A stretch of DNA of 5,836 nucleotides from an uncultured Fidelibacterota bacterium (GTDB taxonomy: Bacteria; Fidelibacterota; Marinisomatia; SCGC-AAA003-L08; D37C17), in NCBI GenBank assembly GCA_913049525.1, contig CAJWYZ010000094.1, positions 1 to 5,836 on the forward strand. Reading direction: 5' to 3'. The position numbers and the translations under genes are program-made. Positions 1 through 5,836 of the stretch are shown one piece after another. Below the pieces are notes generated by a model that saw nothing but the letters and a program-made list of their open reading frames with translations, was not told the origin of the DNA and did not search any database. How positions within the stretch are numbered: position 1 is the stretch's first letter; each line of letters opens with the position of its first letter.

Positions 1-75
1 GTATTATTACAGCTCGGATGGATTTTTGACTTGATGGATGGCATGATGGCCCGCTTTAAAAAAATTATGGCGTAG
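1..75 (+). CDS. 3' end of an upstream gene, possibly a family-2 glycosyltransferase (partial, 24 codons)
   Basis: Frame 1 is open from the window edge to a TAG at 73-75. The visible tail contains GWIFDLMDGMMARFKK, a hydrophobic/aromatic stretch followed by basic residues. This resembles the C-terminal tails of GT2 enzymes, and loosely the end of the GT2 enzyme at 3030-3911 (FWTWGGFYKGFK). Too little is visible for a firm family call; the glycosyltransferase idea rests on this likeness and on the neighbourhood. The frame crosses a run of seven A's at 58-64 and stops three codons later. The +1 frame then stays open to 202, so this stop may not be the ancestral end of the protein. The reading frame itself is fairly secure; the function is weak. 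Confidence 0.5.
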   Translation, partial: VLLQLGWIFDLMDGMMARFKKIMA

Positions 76-202
76 GCAGATGGGAAATTGGAAATTGATG
101 TGGAAACATAGTTCTTATATTCAATTGATTGTTCAAATCTTTTTGTTGTCATTAAAGTTCGGAAATTTAGCCGAATTTCGACGAATTAGAAATTTTAAAT
201 AA
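65..202 (+). other. Open frame continuing the upstream gene after a possible +1 frameshift, or a stand-alone 40-codon ORF from 80
   Basis: If one A of the 58-64 run is skipped, the upstream protein continues as KKLWRRQMGNWKLMWKH and so on to a TAA at 200-202. That adds about 45 residues with a protein-like pattern: basic and aromatic, then a hydrophobic stretch (YIQLIVQIFLLSLKF), then a basic end (FRRIRNFK). The gap to the next gene would then be only 30 bp, in keeping with the tight packing elsewhere. The same frame also offers an ATG at 80-82 (40 codons), but only a weak AGG lies upstream and at poor spacing, so an independent small gene is less likely. The stretch could also be open by chance. 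If it is not coding, 76-232 is a plain AT-rich intergenic region with no convincing promoter or terminator. Confidence 0.4.
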
Positions 203-221
203 AATAAATAATTAACCTTAT

Positions 222-225
222 GGAG
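222..225 (+). promoter_or_regulatory. Shine-Dalgarno site of the radical SAM gene
   Basis: GGAG lies 7 bases before the ATG at 233. It is the best-placed ribosome binding site in the window and fixes this start. Most downstream genes lack one this clear and appear to depend on overlaps or very short gaps. Confidence 0.75.
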
Positions 226-232
226 TTGAAAC

Positions 233-1324
233 ATGGGAATTAATCAGTATCAAAGATGGATCAGGCACAAGACAAATAATAGGAATTTTATAAATGGACT
301 TCGTTTTACAACAACTTGGAGGTGTAATTCACGCTGCACCACTTGTTCAATTTGGAAAATGGACGACTCAAATGATTTAACAGTTTCTGAAATCGATAAA
401 TTTAGTAAATCTAAATATTTTTCAAAAACATCTTATATTACATTGAGTGGAGGTGAGCCTACACTTCGGAATGATTTACCAGAATTAGTTACAGTATTAC
501 ATAAGAATATTCCTAGCGCTGGATTAAATCTCACAACTAATGGAATTAATCCAGAACGAACGGAAAGAATGTTCAGAGAAATAAGAAAAAATAATCCTGA
601 TTTAAGAATTGATCTAGTGGGGTTAAGCCTGAATGGTCCCAAAGATATTCATGACAAGACCCGTGGAATTCCTAAAAATTATGAGAAAGTGCTTGAAACT
701 TATGATAGAATAAAAAATCTTGTACCGGTGGCTTTCAGCTTTACTTTTTGTAAGGATAATGTTGATTATTTTGATTGGGTTCAAGATTTTGCAGAAAAAA
801 AAGGCACCTATGCCTATATTTGCTGGACTGTAATGAACCAAAGGTTTCAGGTCAGTGATGAAGATCTTTTATTCTGGAAACCAGGAATGGAAAAAGTATT
901 GTTAAGACATGTGGATAGAGTGTATAAAAATAAGGGATTTTTATACAACCTGGCTTTTCTACCAGCTTATATATCAAGCTCTTATCTGTATGATTCCATT
1001 GTAAACCAAAGACTTATGCCCTGTCAGGCCGGGAGTCAGATCGTACACGTAGCTCCAGAAGGGGATATTTACCCCTGCAATTTTAAATTAACACCGGATC
1101 GTATTTTGGGAAATATACGTGAAGATAATTTTGATAATATTTGGGAGAATATTTCCTCAGAAATTTTAAGCGAAATCGATTCAAAAACATGTATGTATCC
1201 GAATGGATTATGCGGTGATTCTGATATTCTTCCAAGCATTAAAGGAAATCCGCCTGAGTTGATAAAGTGGTACCTAGCTAAGTATTTTAAACGCGAAGAA
1301 TTAATTCAGGTAAAAGATAGATGA
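233..1324 (+). CDS. Radical SAM protein with a reduced SPASM (twitch-like) C-terminus
   Basis: The 363-residue protein is a cytoplasmic iron-sulfur enzyme of the radical SAM superfamily (MoaA/SPASM-like branch), which uses S-adenosylmethionine to start radical chemistry. The CX3CX2C cluster motif is C31, C35 and C38, preceded by an RFTTTWRC strand. SGGEP at 72-76 is the SAM-binding GGE motif. LTTNG (100-104) and GLSLNG (130-135) match further core strands. The C-terminal part has C264, then 12 residues, G277, four residues and C282 (the first SPASM half), an LGNI...IW segment (292-304), and C320 and C327. That is four candidate ligands, enough for one auxiliary cluster rather than the two of a full SPASM domain. 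The start is set by GGAG at 222-225. The stop overlaps the methyltransferase start by ATGA. Substrate is unknown; in this setting a sugar, lipid carrier or peptide are all possible. Family call is firm, role is open. Confidence 0.92.
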   Translation: MGINQYQRWIRHKTNNRNFINGLRFTTTWRCNSRCTTCSIWKMDDSNDLTVSEIDKFSKSKYFSKTSYITLSGGEPTLRNDLPELVTVLHKNIPSAGLNLTTNGINPERTERMFREIRKNNPDLRIDLVGLSLNGPKDIHDKTRGIPKNYEKVLETYDRIKNLVPVAFSFTFCKDNVDYFDWVQDFAEKKGTYAYICWTVMNQRFQVSDEDLLFWKPGMEKVLLRHVDRVYKNKGFLYNLAFLPAYISSSYLYDSIVNQRLMPCQAGSQIVHVAPEGDIYPCNFKLTPDRILGNIREDNFDNIWENISSEILSEIDSKTCMYPNGLCGDSDILPSIKGNPPELIKWYLAKYFKREELIQVKDR

Positions 1325-1980
1325 AACGAAAAACCTACAGTCGATATCGACAAATTCTAGATTTTATAGTGAAAATAAGAGTTCCATTTCTATCCAGTTT
1401 TATCGTTAAAAAAATTTATGATCAACATTTTTTTGAGGATGCTAATCAATTAAAGATTAAGACAGCAGAACAAGTTGCAAGCGTTGTTAATACATTCTTT
1501 GATTTCAGGACGGTTTTTGATATTGGATGTGGGATGGGTCTTTATATAAATGAATTATTTAAAACTGGAAAAGTGGTCATGGGGTGTGATTATAGCGCCG
1601 ACGCAATTAAAATGTCATGCAAGGATTTTTTAATTTTTCAAGCTGATATTTCAAAGCCAATTATATTAAATCAAAGATTTGATTTAGTAATGTGCTTTGA
1701 AGTTGCAGAACATATTCACCAAATTTATTCAAAACAGCTTGTTTCAAACTGTACTGAATATAGCGATAGAGTAATTTTTACGGCGGCTCCAATAGGTCAA
1801 GGTGGAGTGGGTCATATTAACGAACAACCATATGAGTTTTGGATTAATCTTTTTGAACAGCGAAGTTTCGCATATAATCAAACTTTATCTGAAGACATTA
1901 GAAAAAAATTAAGAGATAATAACGTTGTCGATTGGCTTTCAAACAATTTTATGTGTTTTGAAAGAATATCAAATAATTAA
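1321..1980 (+). CDS. Class I SAM-dependent methyltransferase
   Basis: The 219-residue soluble protein has a Rossmann-type methyltransferase core. Motif I is VFDIGCGMG (65-73), the glycine-rich SAM loop. D90 in MGCDYS is the acidic residue expected to bind the ribose. QADI (107-110) is the usual strand-4 position, and DLVMCFEVAEHI (121-132) is the typical post-I motif of the Methyltransf_11/23 type. GHINEQPYEFW (164-174) followed by LFEQRSF resembles the segment seen in methyltransferases of polysaccharide loci. The likely job is methylation of a sugar hydroxyl or chain end, which is inference from context. The start overlaps the radical SAM stop by four bases (ATGA), with AGG at 1308-1310 about ten bases upstream. 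Translational coupling and a shared pathway with the radical SAM protein are therefore likely. The acceptor cannot be read from the sequence. Confidence 0.88.
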   Translation: MKRKTYSRYRQILDFIVKIRVPFLSSFIVKKIYDQHFFEDANQLKIKTAEQVASVVNTFFDFRTVFDIGCGMGLYINELFKTGKVVMGCDYSADAIKMSCKDFLIFQADISKPIILNQRFDLVMCFEVAEHIHQIYSKQLVSNCTEYSDRVIFTAAPIGQGGVGHINEQPYEFWINLFEQRSFAYNQTLSEDIRKKLRDNNVVDWLSNNFMCFERISNN

Positions 1981-1991
1981 TTGATAGTTAT

Positions 1992-2978
1992 ATGAACCCG
2001 ATTGTATCTGTAATCCTTTCTGTTAATTCGAATGAGAAATTATTAGATCAAACATTTTCAAGTATCCTCTCTCAATCATTAAAAAATTTAGAATTTATAG
2101 TAATAATTGATGGTAGTGATCCATCAGTAGAAATTATAGCAAGAAAATATATAGACCCTCGCTTAATAGTTGTCAATCGACCTTGGGAAGGTTTAACAAA
2201 ATCTCTTAATTATGGGATAGAAATCTCCAGGGGGAAATATATTGCACGTTCAGATGCAGGTGATTACTCTTTTCCTAATAGACTATCAAAACAAGTCTTC
2301 TTCTTAGAAAATAATAAAAGTGTAGGACTGCTTGGAACTTGTTATCTTGAGGAAACTATTAAGGGTGATAATGCAACTGAAGTTATTTTCCCAACTCAAT
2401 CGAGTGTATTAAAAGATACATTAATATATCAAAATCAGTTTTGTCATGGTACCGTTATGTTTAAAAAACAATGTATAAAAGATGTTGGGAAATATCGTGA
2501 TGAATTTGTGAAAGCTCAAGACTATGATTTATGGCTTAGAATCTCAGATAAATATGAGATTTCTAATTTGCCGGATATTTTATATAAACGTCGGATAGAG
2601 AGAAAGAGCATTTCTATTTCTAATAAGCATGAACAAGAAATGTATGCAGAAATTGCTATAGAATGCGCCCTTTCTAGAGCAAGAGGAGAAATGGAACCCT
2701 TATATAAGCTTAATAATATTATACAAAATAAACAAAAAAACACATTTATATCAGAAAGGAAAGCTAATTCGCAATATTATTTCAATCAAGGAAGGCGATT
2801 GTATAAAGAAAGAAAATTTAATCAATCCAGATATTTGTTTCTAAAATCACTTTATTCTTGGCCATTATTATTACATAGATGGATTTTCCTATTTGCGACA
2901 TTATTACCTACTATACTGGTTGATATAATTGAACCACAATGGAAGAAATTCCAGAGAAAATTTGGCATTAGGATTTAA
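1992..2978 (+). CDS. Family 2 glycosyltransferase with a TPR-like, hydrophobic C-terminal tail
   Basis: The 328-residue protein has a GT-A fold, GT2-type domain at about 1-210. PIVSVILSVNSNE (3-15) is the nucleotide-binding first strand, though it has lost the common P-x-Y-N. IIDGSDP (38-44) carries D40. LTKSLNYGIEISRGKYIARSD (68-88) leads to the metal-site region DAGD at 88-91, where many relatives have DADD. AQDYDLWLR (175-183) holds the candidate catalytic acid. Residues about 262-290 (FNQGRRLYKERKFNQSRYLF) look like one TPR-type helix pair, and about 293-312 are hydrophobic and may sit on or in the membrane. It probably transfers a sugar from a nucleotide donor to a lipid-linked acceptor; donor and linkage are unknown. 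The gene starts 11 bases after the methyltransferase stop with no clear Shine-Dalgarno. The ATG is chosen because it lies directly before the conserved VSVI strand. The 2701-2760 stretch is very AT-rich (about 17% GC by hand count). Confidence 0.9.
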   Translation: MNPIVSVILSVNSNEKLLDQTFSSILSQSLKNLEFIVIIDGSDPSVEIIARKYIDPRLIVVNRPWEGLTKSLNYGIEISRGKYIARSDAGDYSFPNRLSKQVFFLENNKSVGLLGTCYLEETIKGDNATEVIFPTQSSVLKDTLIYQNQFCHGTVMFKKQCIKDVGKYRDEFVKAQDYDLWLRISDKYEISNLPDILYKRRIERKSISISNKHEQEMYAEIAIECALSRARGEMEPLYKLNNIIQNKQKNTFISERKANSQYYFNQGRRLYKERKFNQSRYLFLKSLYSWPLLLHRWIFLFATLLPTILVDIIEPQWKKFQRKFGIRI

Positions 2979-2979
2979 G

Positions 2980-3033
2980 ATGAACGTTCTTACTAATATT
3001 ATTTTTACTCGGAAAAGTAGCCTTTTGTTATGA
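2980..3033 (+). other. 17-codon open frame bridging the two glycosyltransferase genes
   Basis: An ATG one base after the TAA of the preceding gene opens a frame reading MNVLTNIIFTRKSSLLL. It ends at a TGA (3031-3033) that overlaps the ATG of the next gene as ATGA. No clear Shine-Dalgarno precedes it. It could be a translated relay that couples the two glycosyltransferases, the remnant of a lost gene start, or chance. There is no evidence that the peptide has a function. Confidence 0.25.
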
Positions 3034-3911
3034 AGAAACCAAAGCGAATTTCAGTTATTATTCCTACTTATAATAGGCAGAATATTGTCATTAATACACT
3101 TGAGCATTTCTGTAAACAAGCTAGTTCTGGTTTCGAAGTCATAATTGTTGATCAGACAAATAAATTTGAAGGAAAGTTAAACAACTTCAAAAGTCAGAAT
3201 TTTGATTATAGGTATTTAACTATTGATGAAATTGGATTACCCAACGCGCGAAATATTGGTGCAAATGAAGCACAAGGTGAAATATTAATATTTATTGATG
3301 ATGATAGTATTCCTGATGAGAGTCTGGTGGCAAACTACAGGGAATTATTTCAATCATTAGGGTCTGCAGTATTAATTGGGGGGAGAGTGATTGAAAAAGA
3401 TTCAAGTATATTTAAAGAAGGAAAAAATATTGTTGGTGGTTGGATTACATGGTACGGCAAAACACTGAAAAATTTTGATACTGACAACTCAGGTGAATGT
3501 GAATGGGTGCCTGGCGGGAATTTTGCAGTGAGTAAAAAGCTATATTTACAAGCGGGTGGTTTTGATACAAACTTTATTGGTACTGCAGTTATGGAGGATG
3601 GAGATTTTGGATATGCTGTAACAAAAAGTGGCGGTAAAGTATATTATTATCCAGAGCCAGAAATTGAGCACCTTCGAATTCCAACGGGAGGGCTTCGTCA
3701 AAGAAATCCGGATAAGGGGATGTTCTATCGTTCTCATAATACAGTATATTTTTTTCGTAAACATCGGAAAAGAAAATTTCTTTTATTTGCTTTTATTTAC
3801 TTAAATGGTATTGCAATAAAGGATTGGTTGCAGAAAAAACATGGTATTTTGGCAATATTTTGGACATGGGGTGGTTTTTATAAGGGTTTTAAAACAAAAT
3901 TAAAAAAATGA
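3030..3911 (+). CDS. Family 2 glycosyltransferase (WcaA/rhamnosyltransferase-like)
   Basis: This 293-residue protein has a well-preserved GT2 domain. ISVIIPTYNR (7-16) is the first strand, with VIIVDQT (37-43) carrying D41. GLPNARNIGA (69-78) is the typical helix before the metal site. FIDDDSIPD (88-96) supplies the DXD metal-binding aspartates. GGNFAVSK (162-169) and MEDGDFGY (188-195) match the acceptor and catalytic-acid region, and YYYPEPEIEH (205-214) follows as in WcaA-type enzymes. The C-terminus (about 240-293) is basic and hydrophobic and may anchor the enzyme at the membrane. It should add one sugar to the growing lipid-linked repeat unit at the cytoplasmic face; the sugar is unknown. 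An in-frame TAG at 3018-3020 rules out a longer N-terminus from an upstream ATG. No strong Shine-Dalgarno is present (GGAAAAG at 3011-3017 is too distant). The stop overlaps the flippase start by ATGA. Confidence 0.93.
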   Translation: MKKPKRISVIIPTYNRQNIVINTLEHFCKQASSGFEVIIVDQTNKFEGKLNNFKSQNFDYRYLTIDEIGLPNARNIGANEAQGEILIFIDDDSIPDESLVANYRELFQSLGSAVLIGGRVIEKDSSIFKEGKNIVGGWITWYGKTLKNFDTDNSGECEWVPGGNFAVSKKLYLQAGGFDTNFIGTAVMEDGDFGYAVTKSGGKVYYYPEPEIEHLRIPTGGLRQRNPDKGMFYRSHNTVYFFRKHRKRKFLLFAFIYLNGIAIKDWLQKKHGILAIFWTWGGFYKGFKTKLKK

Positions 3912-5401
3912 ATATTGCTCAAAAAATTGCCAAAGAATCCACCATTACATTTTCCGGTTTGGTTTATGGAAATGTAAATCGGTATCTATATACTGCTTTG
4001 TTAGCGCGTTGGGTAGGGGCTGAATTTCTTGGTATCTATTCCTTAGCAAATTCAATTATGCTGATTTCGGAAGTGTTGGGAAAGATGGGATTGGAAACGG
4101 GTGTTATGCGCTTTGTAAGTCGTTTAAATCCCGAAACAGATTCAGAGAAAATTCAAAAGGTGATCGCATCGGCGTTAAAAATGACAACCATATTTTCACT
4201 GGTGATCATGGTTGGATTAATCCTTTCATCCGGAATTATTGCGAATCAAATTCTCAATGAATCAACCCTATTAACATCTGTCATTATTATTTTTGCCATT
4301 GCAATCCCTTTTAATGGGTTGACCCTTGTATCTGCATTTGCCACCCAAGGATTTAAACGCCTCAAATATAAAACATTGGTGACCCAATTTATAAATCCAA
4401 CCTTTCTTTTGGGCAGTATGTTGATTTGTTTCTGGTTTATTTCAACAGAATCTGCAATTATGGTGCCAATGTTGATTACAGGAATAATCGGGTTTTTTGT
4501 AATGGTGGTTGTATTGAAAAGAATTTCCGGTGTATCCAACAATCAAATCATAAAAGCAAAATTTGATTCATCATTATTAAAATTTTCCTATCCACTCATG
4601 TTTGTAACAATCCTTCAGACATTTATGCATTGGATGGATATTCTAATGTTAGGTTATTTCACCGATGCAACTACCGTTGGATTATATCATCCTGCTGCTC
4701 GAACTGCCGGTTTGCTTCAGGCGTTGCTTTTGTCATTCATCAGTATTTATACGCCCATGGCATCCCAATTTCATGCTGAGGGTGAAAGGGAAAAATTGGC
4801 GGACACATACAAGTTGGTAAGCAGATGGCTGTTGATTAGTGCCATTCCAATTTCAGCCGTTTTTATTATTTTCCCTGGAAAAGTTTTATTATTGTTTGGT
4901 CCGGAGTATTTGCCCAGTGCAAATATATTGGTTATTTTGACAGGTGCCACATTTATTCAAGCGCTGCTTGGTGCAGCGGGTCCAACCTTGAGTATGTCTG
5001 GCTATACAAAATTAGCATTGTGGAATACCGTTGGCGCTTTTGCGCTAAACTTTGGATTAAATATATATCTTATACCAAAGTATGGTATCATTGGTGCTGC
5101 GATAGCTACTTTAATTTCCCTGACTATACTTGGATTTGCACGAATTATTGAAGTGCAAATAATTTTGAGGATGAACTTCATAGACCGAAAAGTGATTAAG
5201 CCTATTTTGGCTGGATTAATCGTTTTTACCGGACTATTTTTTATTAAAGATTTCATTATGCCATTCCATACGTTGATTACCTTAATATTGGCAGGAATAT
5301 TCTCAGTTGGAATTTTTGGAATTATTCTGTGGGTTTTAAAAATTGAAACGGAAGATTTGGATTTTTTCAAAGGACTTAAAGTCTTAAAAGGACGAAAATA
5401 A
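3908..5401 (+). CDS. Wzx-like polysaccharide/oligosaccharide flippase (MOP superfamily)
   Basis: This 497-residue polytopic inner-membrane protein shows roughly 14 hydrophobic segments, near residues 14-32, 40-60, 94-114, 122-144, 160-178, 184-204, 224-248, 258-284, 306-328, 336-360, 370-390, 393-418, 429-448 and 453-477 (judged by eye). The length, the N-terminal ARWVGAEFLGIYSLA segment (33-47), the LLFGPEYLPSA segment (328-338) and the IPKYGIIGAAIATL segment (389-402) are typical of Polysacc_synt/Wzx proteins. These flip undecaprenyl-diphosphate-linked oligosaccharides across the membrane. The short charged tail (ETEDLDFFKGLKVLKGRK) is a common ending in this family. The start overlaps the preceding glycosyltransferase stop by ATGA, right after a run of seven A's (3902-3908) and without a close Shine-Dalgarno, so translation is probably coupled. 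GC content is higher than in the genes before it. Murein lipid II flippase (MurJ) is less likely given the context. The symbol wzx would fit by function but is not assigned. Confidence 0.93.
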   Translation: MNIAQKIAKESTITFSGLVYGNVNRYLYTALLARWVGAEFLGIYSLANSIMLISEVLGKMGLETGVMRFVSRLNPETDSEKIQKVIASALKMTTIFSLVIMVGLILSSGIIANQILNESTLLTSVIIIFAIAIPFNGLTLVSAFATQGFKRLKYKTLVTQFINPTFLLGSMLICFWFISTESAIMVPMLITGIIGFFVMVVVLKRISGVSNNQIIKAKFDSSLLKFSYPLMFVTILQTFMHWMDILMLGYFTDATTVGLYHPAARTAGLLQALLLSFISIYTPMASQFHAEGEREKLADTYKLVSRWLLISAIPISAVFIIFPGKVLLLFGPEYLPSANILVILTGATFIQALLGAAGPTLSMSGYTKLALWNTVGAFALNFGLNIYLIPKYGIIGAAIATLISLTILGFARIIEVQIILRMNFIDRKVIKPILAGLIVFTGLFFIKDFIMPFHTLITLILAGIFSVGIFGIILWVLKIETEDLDFFKGLKVLKGRK

Positions 5402-5404
5402 AAG

Positions 5405-5836
5405 ATGAACTTAAATTGGAAACGCTCCGTTGTCGCTGCATCCGGCTTGATGCTTATTATCATTGCCGTATTATTTGAACCGGTTATTTTTGGTGGAAAG
5501 ACATTTGGATCGCCAGACAGTTTAAGCCCCAAGGCTATAGGGATCGCATTAAATGAACTTTCGGATGCATCAGGTGAACTACCACAATGGCAGCCATGGG
5601 TTTTCAGCGGTATGCCCACCGCAGAAGCATTCACCAGTTTATCAAAGCTATATTTCCCGGAATATTTATTTAAACTGTTTTTCCTTTCAGGAATGATGAT
5701 TCAACTCCTCCATTTATTATTTGCAGGCATCGGTGGATTCTTATTATTGCGCCATTTTAAATGTTCTGAATGGGCGGCGGTATTGGGCGCCGTTTCATTC
5801 ATGATAACACCTTATATGGTCACCATGGTTGTATTT
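5405..5836 (+). CDS. YfhO-family polytopic membrane protein, N-terminal part (cut by window end)
   Basis: An open frame of 144 codons starts at ATG 5405, three bases after the flippase stop, and runs off the window. A hydrophobic segment at about 9-29 is followed by a loop with SPDSLSPKAI (37-46) and WQPWVFSGMPTAEAF (62-76). Further membrane segments lie at about 88-115 and 122-144. The W-x-PW-x-FSGMP loop after the first segment is the hallmark I associate with YfhO-type proteins (Pfam YfhO), large GT-C-like membrane proteins thought to move sugars from lipid carriers on the outer face. In this locus it could decorate the flipped glycan or a wall or lipid acceptor, which is inference. Full family members are usually several hundred residues long, so most of the protein is missing here. 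AAAAGGA at 5386-5392 is a possible but distant ribosome binding site. GC content is clearly higher than in the glycosyltransferase region (32 of 60 bases at 5581-5640). Confidence 0.82.
   Translation, partial: MNLNWKRSVVAASGLMLIIIAVLFEPVIFGGKTFGSPDSLSPKAIGIALNELSDASGELPQWQPWVFSGMPTAEAFTSLSKLYFPEYLFKLFFLSGMMIQLLHLLFAGIGGFLLLRHFKCSEWAAVLGAVSFMITPYMVTMVVF

Noticed and set aside
83..97. Tandem GGAAATT repeat
   Set aside because: Only two 7-base copies are present; this is expected by chance in AT-rich DNA.
158..180. Inverted repeat TTCGG...CCGAA as a terminator hairpin
   Set aside because: The stem is only five base pairs with an eight-base loop, it is not followed by a T run, and it falls inside the possible extension of the upstream gene.
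125..216. Promoter before the radical SAM gene
   Set aside because: TTGATT at 125-130 has no well-spaced -10 partner, and the AT-rich tract at 191-213 matches many weak boxes. There is not enough to call a promoter, and the operon may be transcribed from further upstream.
795..802. A8 run in the radical SAM gene as a phase-variation switch
   Set aside because: The frame is intact across it (GCA GAA AAA AAA GGC), and similar A7 runs are scattered through other genes of this AT-rich window, so no switching can be inferred.
4246..4542. 98-codon open frame on the - strand inside the flippase gene
   Set aside because: It is antisense to membrane segments of a clear Wzx-like protein, has no motif, and carries no separate start signals. 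Four shorter - strand frames (433-642, 623-841, 2522-2743, 3546-3764) were rejected for the same reason.
5367..5392. Small palindrome GACTTAAAGTC flanked by AAAGGAC repeats at the flippase end
   Set aside because: It lies within the coding sequence of the lysine-rich tail (KGLKVLKG) and has no T tract, so it is best explained by the repeated amino-acid pattern.
5002..5634. 210-codon open frame on the - strand
   Set aside because: It lies antisense across the end of the flippase and the start of the YfhO-like gene, both well supported by family motifs. Its translation shows no recognisable domain, so it is a shadow.

Overview
The window is an internal piece of a bacterial surface-polysaccharide (O-antigen, capsule or exopolysaccharide type) gene cluster. 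All supported genes lie on the + strand and are packed like an operon. The DNA is AT-rich. The YfhO-type membrane protein at the right end, with its W-x-PW-x-FSGMP signature, and the general style would suit a member of the Bacteroidota/Ignavibacteria/Marinimicrobia (FCB) group. That placement is inference only: no rRNA or other phylogenetic marker is present.

Layout. Positions 1-75 hold the last 24 codons of a gene that starts outside the window; its tail resembles glycosyltransferase C-termini. It stops just after a run of seven A's, and a +1 shift at that run would extend it to position 202. A radical SAM protein with a reduced SPASM-like (twitch-type) C-terminus follows at 233-1324. It overlaps by ATGA a class I SAM-dependent methyltransferase (1321-1980). 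Two family-2 glycosyltransferases come next (1992-2978 and 3030-3911). The 51-bp gap between them contains a 17-codon open frame that could couple their translation. The second glycosyltransferase overlaps by ATGA a Wzx-like polytopic flippase (3908-5401). Three bases later a YfhO-family membrane protein begins at 5405 and runs off the right edge.

Working model. The two GT2 enzymes would add sugars to an undecaprenyl-linked oligosaccharide at the inner face of the membrane. The methyltransferase and possibly the radical SAM enzyme would modify a sugar or the chain. The Wzx-like protein would flip the lipid-linked unit, and the YfhO-like protein may add a further sugar on the outer face. No Wzy polymerase, ligase, priming transferase or nucleotide-sugar synthesis gene lies in the window. 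The middle genes are visibly more AT-rich than the flippase and YfhO gene, as expected for an exchangeable cassette in a polysaccharide locus.

No tRNA, rRNA, CRISPR array, insertion sequence, convincing promoter or terminator was seen. No non-coding stretch exceeds 300 bases. Nothing here amounts to a clearly new system. The observations most worth a second look are the possible frameshift at the left edge, the radical SAM/methyltransferase pair, and the mini-ORF between the glycosyltransferases.
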